From Macrocystis pyrifera (lineage: Eukaryota; Sar; Phaeophyceae; Laminariales; Laminariaceae): a stretch of DNA of 64,000 nt. The stretch covers positions 6,900,611 to 6,964,610 of the forward strand of contig JASSKH010000021.1 in NCBI GenBank assembly GCA_031763025.1. The letters are read 5' to 3'. Numbering within the stretch: the stretch's first letter is position 1; every line of letters starts with the position of its first letter. The position numbers were made by a program, and so were the translations under genes. The notes under the pieces are model-generated. The model was not told the DNA's origin, searched no databases, and saw nothing but the letters and a program-made list of their open reading frames with translations. Positions 54,700 through 62,995 of the stretch are shown piece by piece.

Positions 54700-56345
54700 G
54701 ACTTGCACGAGCTCACCCGCAGTTGTTTTTTTTATCGGACCGTGCGATCTGCAGAGCTCGGGGCCTTTGCTGTTCTGCGACACATGCATGGTGCCACAGG
54801 TACAACGCTGCTGCTGCTGCTGCTGCAGTGCGATTTTCGTGGGCAGCTGATTGTGGTCGAGAGTTCCAGCCCTTCTTCGGTGCATATTTTTTTATTTCTG
54901 CAACATTAATCATCCCGCTGCTGTTGTTACGCAGTACTGCTGTGTTCCGTGTGTCACGCGTGGCAAACGTTTTTTTTTTGTCGGCAGTCCAGTCCTCGGT
55001 TTTGTGTGGGAGAACTTTTCTTCGCCCTGGGCGCTACAACAAAGAAACGCATTGAATTGTTATTAATAACATACTAACAAACAGAATATACCTGGTACAA
55101 TTCTGTGATCAAGAAAATCTATGAAGCGAGTCAGTCAATCGTAAGGCAGTTCCACACTATTCCCAATATTTGTGTGTAGTCCGCAAAAATGCAGGTATAC
55201 TCCTGGTAGTTCTGATAAAAGGGCCTTCATGTCTGTGTACAGCAAGCAGTAACATGCAGATATGTCATAACGTCGTAATATTGTATCGTGTGCATGCTAT
55301 ATTGTTTTCAATTCGTGCTTGCGCCACTCCCCTTGGTATGTCCCTAACAGGAACCTCGTACTACACACAGCTGTACGTGGACCTCCTCATTTGAGGAGTC
55401 CCTGAAAAATGTGGCTATATTGATAGTAGAGCAGTACCTGGTATTGATAGTTGTTATTAATAGTGGTCTGTCTGTCTATGGTGCCGGTTAAGTGAGTGCT
55501 GGTTGCTCGCTGATAGATGGGTGGAATTCACCAATAATAGTAGTGCGGTGGTGTGCGGAATATAGTGCCGGCTGCCGCTATAGTCGCGGTATCGTCGTCT
55601 GATGCATACCGGCGCTAAAGAGGGACCACTACTGCTGTGCTGCTTCGTAGCATGTGTCAACTGTTATAGCGTACAATACATAGCCAACAATACTCACCAC
55701 CCAACTCTTATGGGATGGGTTGCTGTGCACGCCCGATGGTGTGACCTTCTGGACAAGCCGAGGGCTTCGCTTCTCTCCCACGTTACATTCCTCGTTGGAT
55801 TTATACGGTGTAGAGGGTTTGTTGGGCCTTCCGTCCCTGGAATACTGCTCGTCGAATTCAACCGAAATAAGTTTATGCTATTTGAAACTCACTCACTCAC
55901 GCTCTCCTACTTTCAGGTACAAAACTTTCGTACGTATGTGTGCTACCTTTCTACCGCTACAACATAGATCCTCTCCCGTGAAAAAAGCTGAAGCCAGATG
56001 TTAATACGTGGGCCCAAATCTTTATTCTGGCGGAGCGAAAAACGGGGCGGATTCCAATAATTTCCTGTATATAGACGGCGAACGCCTACTACACGGGCTA
56101 CGTACTTTCGTATTATTACGTGTAGCTGTCTGAACTTACATTTTCTAGGCTACATAGCATTCTGGACGTCTGTTTTCTTATACGAGAGGACCGATCGATA
56201 CACTAACTCTCACTCACGCTTTCGCGCCCTCAGCTGCACGCCCTTTCTGTGTATGTATATGCTCTGCTGCCACTACCATTCTTGCAGATGACTTGTAACA
56301 TTCCCGGTGTGAGGCTTAAGTATGTACCTGGTATGTAAGGAAATA
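54700..56345. other. Intronic non-coding stretch, nothing recognised
   Basis: A (CTG)5-type run is at about 54808-54826. TTCTGGACAAGCCG at 55749 is a short match to the SINE body. ORFs up to 135 codons show no domains. Confidence 0.35.
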
Positions 56346-56350
56346 ATTAT

Positions 56351-56454
56351 TATGGGGGTCCATAGTTAATAGGACCTATGGTGTACATAAAAAACCTACA
56401 GGTTTACGTATTTTTACCTACAATATTTGGTCCTATTTACTATGATCCCCCGTA
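56351..56454 (-). mobile_element. ~105-bp MITE, copy 7, next to aquaporin exon 2
   Basis: Starts TATGGGGGTCCATAGTTAAT, includes AGGACCTATGGTGTACATAA and ACAATATTTGGTCC, and ends TATTTACTATGATCCCCCGT. It ends 103 bases before the exon-2 acceptor, and so lies just upstream of the likely branch-point zone. Confidence 0.8.
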
Positions 56455-56557
56455 ATAGGCAGTATCGCTTTAGTTCATTCATGTTTACGCGTTCGTTCGT
56501 TCTTCTCCGCGCCTCTCCCCTGTTTCCCACAATATGCCCGACTGAATTCGTTTGCAG

Positions 56558-56654
56558 TGATCACAATCGCTCGTCTCGCCAAGTCGGATGCTGATTCTTC
56601 GGCGACTGTGATCCTCATCGCCTTCGGCTTCGGTCTCTCCATCTTCGTCCTCGT
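56558..56654 (+). CDS. Aquaporin (MIP family) exon: end of TM1 to TM2
   Basis: Bounded by an acceptor (CGTTTGCAG) and a consensus donor (GTAAGT at 56655). It enters in phase 1 and leaves in phase 2. Joined to exon 1 it reads V, ITIARLAKSDADSSA, then TVILIAFGFGLSIFVLV. The second block matches TM2 of major intrinsic proteins (x-I-A-x-F-G-x-x-x-S-x-x-V), which in the family is followed by the G-H-I-S-G-G-H-x-N-P-A loop. That NPA exon was not found before 64000. Phase agreement with exon 1 is the main reason to accept the long intron. Confidence 0.7.
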
Positions 56655-57060
56655 GTAAGTGGAATGCAGCAGCATTCTCACCTACGTTCAAATATAATCA
56701 ATTACGACGAGTATTGATCAAATATAAAAATGTTAACAAATCGTAAGCTATGACTATAGTAGCTGCTGTAGGGTGTCCGGAGATTGGGCTATCATACATC
56801 TACAGCAGTAACAACCCCCCTCGCCCTCTCTCGGAGCGGCCAAAATCCCCGTTTTTTTCTGTGTAGTGTGTGTGGCGGGTGTGGTGTGACAGTGATCGAC
56901 AGGCAGGCAAAGAATATGTTCTAGGTCCACGTTGTGCAGCGGGGCGGGGGGGGGAGGAGGGCGTTCACCTGTTCCGGTACCTGTGCTGCGCAGTAGTGGC
57001 CGTAAAGCCTCGACCAAACACGAGGAACCGGAATAAAACGATGTAGACGAATGCCAGTCG

Positions 57061-57356
57061 GCGTCCCCGGTTGGCTTGGTAGGTGGTCCGCACGCATATA
57101 AAATCGATTTCGTGGGTTCGAGTCCTACCGAGTGCATACTCGAAGGAACTTTTTCCTTCATATAAATTGATACGCGGAAAGGGCGACATCTGATGAAAAT
57201 CGACGAGCAGTCAGTGGGAATGCTGAACCCTACGCGCGACAAAAAAAAGGTACGTACCGGGGGGGGTCAAGGGATGACACCTGTGACCACGGCTTGTCCA
57301 GAAGATTGCTGAGGATAAAAACCTCCAACAAATTCAGCTTGAAAGTGAAATCGATG
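57061..57356 (+). mobile_element. tRNA-derived SINE, full-length copy A
   Basis: The head has a pol III A box (TTGGCTTGGTAGGTGG, about 57070) and a B box (GGTTCGAGTCC, 57115), as in a tRNA gene, so it carries its own internal promoter. The body follows: GATACGCGGAAAGGGCGACA, ATCGACGAGCAG, TGCTGAACCCTACGCGCGAC, CACCTGTGACCACGGCTTGT, ending GAAAGTGAAATCGATG. Start and order are the same as copy B at 58425. Confidence 0.8.
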
Positions 57357-57386
57357 TTATATTGAGGAGAAAAAAAACGTACCACG

Positions 57387-57429
57387 CTGACGGGGCCATC
57401 GGCGTTGGCCTCCCCGTCTTCGTCCTCGT
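57387..57429 (+). pseudogene. Duplicated tail of aquaporin exon 2
   Basis: GCCATCGGCGTTGGCCTCCC and GTCTTCGTCCTCGT, followed by a donor GTGAGT, parallels the end of exon 2. In the same phase it reads AIGVGLPVFVLV against AFGFGLSIFVLV. No acceptor AG is visible just upstream; a SINE (57061-57356) ends 30 bases before it. It is either a decayed duplicated exon whose front was lost, or part of an alternative exon. Most differences from exon 2 still encode hydrophobic residues. Confidence 0.45.
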
Positions 57430-57439
57430 GTGAGTGCGC

Positions 57440-58420
57440 TATAGGATACTTACGATATTCCTCCGTAGTTTAATGGCATCATATCGTACGTACGTATTTA
57501 CTCGTGCTAAGTTTGTTTGTGGTATATAGCGGGCGATCATGGGAACTAATGTGTCGCCGCCTTTTTAATAGGTAGATTCACTACATCAGAGGAACACAGA
57601 TTTTGATCTAGTGATAACTCCGGTGATCGCAAAAGTGAGGAACCCACCTCCCGTAAATCACTATTATTAATATAACATCAACAAAGAGAGACACAGCTCC
57701 GACAAGTCGCTGAAGGAGCACACAGCTCCGGCAGGTCACTCAAGAGGGACCCAGATATTAAACTTTCTGGTAAATCACTAAATCAAAAGAGGGATATCGC
57801 TCAATCACTGCAAGGGGAAGACAGCTCCAGTACACCACTTACCAAAAAAGATGGACCCAGCGGCAAACTTGGAACTGACAGCGACGGTTGATTGTATGAT
57901 GATAAACATATAAAAAGTGCGGGTATGTGCAGAATTATAGTGCTGTTGCTTGTGGTAATGAGCAATCCTTTCGACCTCTTACTTTTGTATCGCAGGAAGA
58001 AGGTATATCTCGGTCTAATGGCAGGCAATTTGTCCCGAAAACGGGCGGGCTGTCTGACTGCTGTAACCAAGAGAGGGGTTAACAACCAATGTGAATGAAT
58101 GTGGTGTCGCCTGTGGCATCCCGCTTCAGGAACAACGGCATAGCTTTTCCGATCAACCGCCATTGGATGTGTCTGTATACGTAAAACTGAATGGAAGCCG
58201 TAGGCCGTAGTACGAGTAGTTCCGCGATATATCTCGCCCGTATGGCTGATGTTACTTTGTAGTATGGTTTAGCGGAAAGGCAGATCTGGGGCTTTTGGTC
58301 AATAATGATGACGTAATGTCTTACCGCCTCCAGTAACTCACTGATGGAGATCCAGCGGCACAGCTTTAAAAGTTGGGACCGACTACTGTGGTTGGTTGTT
58401 TATACCTGGTATCGTAGGTG
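57440..58420. other. Non-coding stretch with short repeats
   Basis: At 57690-57850 a degenerate ~33-bp repeat occurs (GACACAGCTCCGACAAGTCG, GCACACAGCTCCGGCAGGTC, AAGACAGCTCCAGTACACCA). No gene supported; no NPA-box exon found. Confidence 0.4.
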
Positions 58421-58424
58421 TATA

Positions 58425-58735
58425 TGCGTCCCCGGTGGCTTGATAGGTGGTCCGCGTGCCTGTCAAGATCAATTTCGTGGGTTCAAGTCTCACCGAGTGC
58501 ATGCTCATAGGCACTTTTTCTTGCATGAAAAATTGATAAGCGGAAAGCGCGAAAGCGTGAGTTGGCTACATTCGATGAAAATCGACGAGCAGTGGGAATG
58601 CTGAACCCTATGCGCGACAAAAAACAAAGGCACGTACCGGGGGGGAGGAAGGGATGACACCTGTGACCACGGCTTGTCCAGAAGATCGTCGAGGGTAAAA
58701 CCTCCTACGAGTGGGCTGGAAAGTAAAAGCGATGA
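58425..58735 (+). mobile_element. tRNA-derived SINE, full-length copy B
   Basis: A box GTGGCTTGATAGGTGG (about 58434) and B box GGTTCAAGTCTC (58480), then a body closely matching copies A and C and ending GAAAGTAAAAGCGATG. An A-rich and TA-repeat tail follows (AAAAAAATTAATATATATAT). A TACCTGGTA motif lies 14 bases upstream of its start. Confidence 0.8.
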
Positions 58736-58804
58736 AAAAAAATTAATATATATATATATATGCATCACAAATACCCTCACCACAGCAGTTATTATTGATA
58801 TTAA

Positions 58805-58985
58805 ATAGTGGCTGTGAGATCGAGGACTCCGTTGAAACTCTTATCCTGTCGATCTGCGTATGATGCCTCGGCCGTACGTACCATTTCCGTGTCGTAGTTT
58901 CGCGACCACAGAGCTTGTATCATATCTGTCCAGGATTGAAGAATCCGCACAGGCACTGGGTGTGCTGGATGTCGACGGGTAAAAA
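58805..58985 (+). repeat. Joined GTGAGATCGA block and family D, copy 5
   Basis: GGCTGTGAGATCGAGGACTC is followed by TCGTAGTTTCGCGACCACAG, AGCTTGTATC, GATTGAAGAATCCGCACAGG and CTGGATGTCGACGGGTAAAA. It shows the right half of family D in full. Confidence 0.55.
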
Positions 58986-59074
58986 AAAACGGCGTAATAC
59001 TACTAATACTGCTGTACTTTGCAGAATGCACACACCCTACGGATTGTGTATATATAAAAAAAATTAAAAAAATC

Positions 59075-61127
59075 ACACCCTGGACAACATCTGGTAGACA
59101 ATAGTCCTATAGTCTATTTATAGGTTCCTATTGCAAAAGACTGCTGTCTATTGTGGTCCTTAATTCCAGTTAATTAATTGAAAGGCGTCGAGCTATATTA
59201 TCCAGACAATTTCTTTTATGTGACCCCTACCTGACCCTATTGTCCAGACAATTTCACTTTAGAGGTAGTCTCCGTAATCGATGGTCCGGACAATTCCAAT
59301 TAATGTACCTCCTCCTAAATAAATTGTCCGGCCAATTCCAATTGACAGACTGTCTCCTGAATCAATTGTCTCGACAATTCCAATTGATAGTCGGCCCCCC
59401 GAAATAGTTGTCTGGACAATTTCAATTATTAGTAGACTGACGCCAACAGTATTTGTCCCGACAACTCCAATTAATAGACTAGTCTCCCAGATCAATTGGC
59501 CCGTCAATTCCAATTTAAACACAGTCTCCAAAATCAATTGTCTGGACAATTTCAATTAGCAGACTGCTTTCTAAATCAATTGTCCGGGCAATTCCAATTA
59601 ATAGTATACAAATCAATTATCCCGACAATTTCGACTAATACGAAATCTTCAAAACTACTTAAGACAACGCATCATTCGTGGGCAGTCTCCTAAATCAACT
59701 GCCCGTACATTTCAAAACAACAGCGGTGCATACGGATTACTTTGTTTCATTATTTATTTTTTTAATGATTTACATCTGAACACATGGATGGGCTAAGCGG
59801 TATCAAAACTTCCTACCTGCGGACATAAAATATATAGCTAACGTTGAGAGGTGTCCCGCCCTTTTCTGCTTATGCCTTGGACAATAGACCTATCAATAGA
59901 CTATTGCCCCTACAGCAGAGTCACGAAGTTGTCTATTAATTGGAACTGTCCGGGCAAGTGATGTCCTAGATTGTCTAGCAATGGAAATTGTTTAGACAAT
60001 TGATCTTGAATACTGTCTAACAATTGGATTTATTCGGACAATTGATGATATCGGGCACTGTTTAACAACTGGAATTGTCCGGACAAATAATTTTGGAGAC
60101 TCTATCAGTTGAAGTTGCCCTGAAAATCTATTTCAGAGACTGTCCATTAATTGGAATTGTCTGAACAATTGATGTTTGGTGCTTTTCAATAATTGGAATT
60201 GTCCAGACAAATGAGCTCGGAGACTGCCTATCAATTGAAATTGTGCTGGCAAATGATTTCACAGGCTGTCTATTAATTGGAATGCTTGAACGATTGGTTT
60301 CGGGTGATTTACATGAGTTGGACTTGTCGGGGCAACTGCTTTGAGATGCCGTCTACTAATTGGAATTGTCATGACTATCGAGTTTAAGAGGGCTCTGTTA
60401 TTTGAAAGCTGGCAGCTACTTGTAGAACTACATTTGATTCGGACAGTACACAACAGCACCACCATGCTAGTATTGCCTCTACAACAGGATCGGGAACTTC
60501 CCTCAATACGCAATCATTTGCAAGGTCCTTTATTGTGCCATATTACGAGTAGTATCAATTCAATGGGGAGTGTCTATCATAATACAATAACTACTGGGCC
60601 TTGACATTTATCGAGCAATTTATTTCTTGCGCGGCATCTGAAATGAATTGTGCGGACAGACCCGTTTGGACAACTCCATTTAATTGACAGCACCCGAAAT
60701 CAAATGTCTGAACAATTTCAGTTAGTAAGAAGCAGCCGAAATCAAATGTTCAGACAAATCCAATTAATATACACAGCTCTCGAAATCAGTTGTCTGAACA
60801 ATTTCAGTTAGTGGACAACACCCGAAATCAATTGTCTGGACAATTCTAATGATTGGATAGCACCCGAAATCAATTTGCTGAATAATTCCAATTAATTGGC
60901 AGTCTCCACAACCAATTGTTTGGACAATTCCAATTCATAGGCAATCGTCGAAAACAATTGCCTGGCCAATTTCAATTAATGGGCAATCGCATAAAGCAAT
61001 TGTATTTACAATTTCAATTAATAGACAGTCACCAAAAACAATGGTCAAGACAAATCCAATTAACACACATCCTCCTGAATCAGTTGTAGACACAATAGAC
61101 TATTGAAATAGTAATTGTCCAGGGTGT
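59075..61127. mobile_element. 2,053-bp element with 13-bp TIRs made of ~42-bp palindromic units
   Basis: The ends are exact inverted repeats: ACACCCTGGACAA at 59075-59087 and TTGTCCAGGGTGT at 61115-61127. Inside, diverged ~42-base units contain CAATTGTCCGGACAATTCCA, then ATTAATAGAC and AGTCTCC-AAAT. Block 1 (about 59190-59710) is in one orientation, block 2 (about 59930-60390) is inverted, and block 3 (about 60640-61090) is as block 1. The centre of each unit is the palindrome ATTGTCCGGACAAT or a variant. Two short non-repeat spacers separate the blocks. There is no coding capacity. I see no clear target-site duplication. I read it as a non-autonomous DNA transposon or a nest of two. Confidence 0.8.
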
Positions 61128-61139
61128 CTCTTAATTTAA

Positions 61140-61300
61140 AAAAAAAACAAAAAAAAAACAAACACAACTATATATGTGGACTCATGAATCGCGGGTACTA
61201 CAGGTTAGATTAGATTTCATTAGACTATGGCATATACCAGGAAAAAGGCCTATATTCATTGTTTAGGGGATTCGTGATACTGCTGTGTGGTTCGTATTCA
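61140..61300. other. A-rich flank, non-coding
   Basis: AAAAAAAAAACAAAAAAAAA and mixed sequence; nothing else recognised. Confidence 0.4.
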
Positions 61301-61379
61301 AACAGCGGGGAACGAAATCTGACAAGATTCAAGTATACGTATCGCTGTGAAACTCAGCTGTGGTTGTGTTGTGCGCAGA

Positions 61380-61560
61380 CAGTAGAGCGCAGCGTGGGTG
61401 GGCGCAAATTCGACAGCAGTCAACGAGGGAAAAGGGGGGTGATGATGTCTTGCGCGGTAAAAAACGCAAGGCACTAACTGTGGTGGGGAGGGAAGAGGAG
61501 AGCCTGCTGTATGACCCCGAATCTGAGTTAAGACTGCAGCAAGGAGACAGAAACAGGGAA
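61380..61560 (-). repeat. Dispersed repeat family E, copy 3
   Basis: On the minus strand: CTTGCTGCAGTCTTAACTCA, GATTCGGGGTCATACAGC, CTCTCCTCTTCCCTCCCC, GTGCCTTGCGTTTTTTACCG and CCCTCGTTGACTGCTGTCGA. Confidence 0.6.
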
Positions 61561-61753
61561 GACTAAAATAAAATAAAAGGGACGGGCAGCAGTAAGATGA
61601 GTGCAACAAGTCATCCCAGGACGCGAGCGCAGCGTGTTGATCCTATTCTCGTGCTGCTCCACGCTCACGCGCAAGGAAGCGCTCACGCGCAAGAAACTTT
61701 CTCACTCGTGGGCCGTTCATAAGAAGGCCACCATGGTAGCATATTGTTAATAT

Positions 61754-61859
61754 TACGGGGGGCCACACATAGTAAATAGGACCTGCGGTACATACAATAA
61801 TCTATAGTTTTCCTTTTTCTAGCAACAATATTTGGTCCCATTTACTATGGTCCCCCGTA
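61754..61859 (-). mobile_element. ~105-bp MITE, copy 8
   Basis: Starts TACGGGGGGCCACACATAGT, includes AGGACCTGCGGTACATACAA and ACAATATTTGGTCCC, and ends CATTTACTATGGTCCCCCGT. Its right end is very well preserved. Confidence 0.85.
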
Positions 61860-61886
61860 ATAGTTTCTCGCGGTAGAGTACGTGAC

Positions 61887-62162
61887 ATGTTTTCAGAATT
61901 TGGGAGTAAGAACGTCCAGGCTGATATTTTGTGGTTTGTGAGAATCTTTGGCATATACCCTCAGCGAGGAACGCCACTGTCAATCGCATTTATTTATGAC
62001 CGCCTTGATGAGCCTATCTATGCTCAACGTAGACATCACAATAAGCTACCAAAGCCTTGGCCGGAATATCAGATTCTTGAGCGCTGTCGCGTACTGCATC
62101 TCTGGGTCCCAAAACCCCAAAGGGATTATGTATACCTCCTACCGGTACACGCCAAGAAATGA
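61887..62162 (+). CDS. Hypothetical ORF, 91 codons
   Basis: The frame reads LSIAFIYDRLDEPIYAQRRH, HNKLPKPWPEYQILERCRVL, HLWVPKPQRDYVYLLPVHAK. Composition is protein-like, with many Pro/Tyr/Trp. I recognise no family and see no upstream promoter or exon, and a minus-strand frame of 109 codons overlaps it. Possible relic of a mobile element. Confidence 0.25.
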   Translation: MFSEFGSKNVQADILWFVRIFGIYPQRGTPLSIAFIYDRLDEPIYAQRRHHNKLPKPWPEYQILERCRVLHLWVPKPQRDYVYLLPVHAKK

Positions 62163-62559
62163 AAACGAATTGAAAACAGACTAATATAATACTGGCCTGT
62201 TTTTTTCGACAGAATTGAAATGATCGATGATGTTCGCACACCCCCAGATTTCTGCCTGTTGTCACAAAAAAAAAGTGACGAAAATGCATCTTGATAGGAG
62301 AAAACAAACAATTTCGAAATAGTGCGCACGACAGCAGTGTCATACCAGTCCGTAAGGGAAGGGTACTTTATCCATCCCGGGTCGCTTGCAACTAACACCA
62401 GCAACATATTCGTTGCATTCTTATATGTGTACTCGAAAAAAAAGAAAGAATAACAACAAATCGCAAAATGGAATATAGACGAGGCGTATTACGCAGCTTG
62501 CAAAGTTGAGTATCAACTATTAAATATTTAATCAGTCGAACTCACAGCTGACGTATTTC

Positions 62560-62960
62560 AAAATTTATAAAAAAAGGTGACATAAAGAAGAAAGAAACGG
62601 AAACATAGCGAAGAAAAAACGAAGCAAACATACGTGCGCTCAGGGGGCAGGCCGAGTCCCGAGGAGAAGGTTCGTGTTTGCTGGCACGATCAGTCCTCCC
62701 ATGATATGTCCAGCTGATTGGCCAACTGCTACAGAAGGACGTCACAGGAGGACCAGACGGAAAACAAGAAGACAAGACGAGGGTAGAGACTAATAGCTGA
62801 CAACGAACAAAAAAAACGAGCAATCTTACAATTGGTCCAGTTGGTGGGTCAAGGACGACACAATCGACACAAAGTAGGAGGACAGAGACAGACAAACCCA
62901 GGGGAAACGTTAACACAAATAGAAAAAAAAAAAAACGAAAAATAGCAAAGGTCACACATA
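62560..62960. repeat. A/purine-rich low-complexity region
   Basis: Similar in kind to 6120-6560 (AAGAAGAAAGAAACGG, GCGAAGAAAAAACGAAGC, AAAAAAAAAAAACGAAAAA). The 137-codon minus-strand frame across it is Phe/Leu/Ser-rich noise. Confidence 0.5.
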
Positions 62961-62995
62961 AAACATATTTTTGTCATCAGTTAAATTAAATTGGA

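Larger units (their letters stand above)
44396..56557 (+). other. ~12.2-kb aquaporin intron
   Basis: Inferred from the matching donor (GTAAGG, 44396) and acceptor (CGTTTGCAG, ending 56557) of two exons that together read as an aquaporin N-terminus. It carries at least one LINE tail, an (ACT)n tract, a truncated SINE, a MITE 103 bases before exon 2, a reverse-transcriptase relic, a 247-bp inverted-repeat element and copies of families C and E. No other exon-like sequence matching the family was found within it. Confidence 0.55.
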
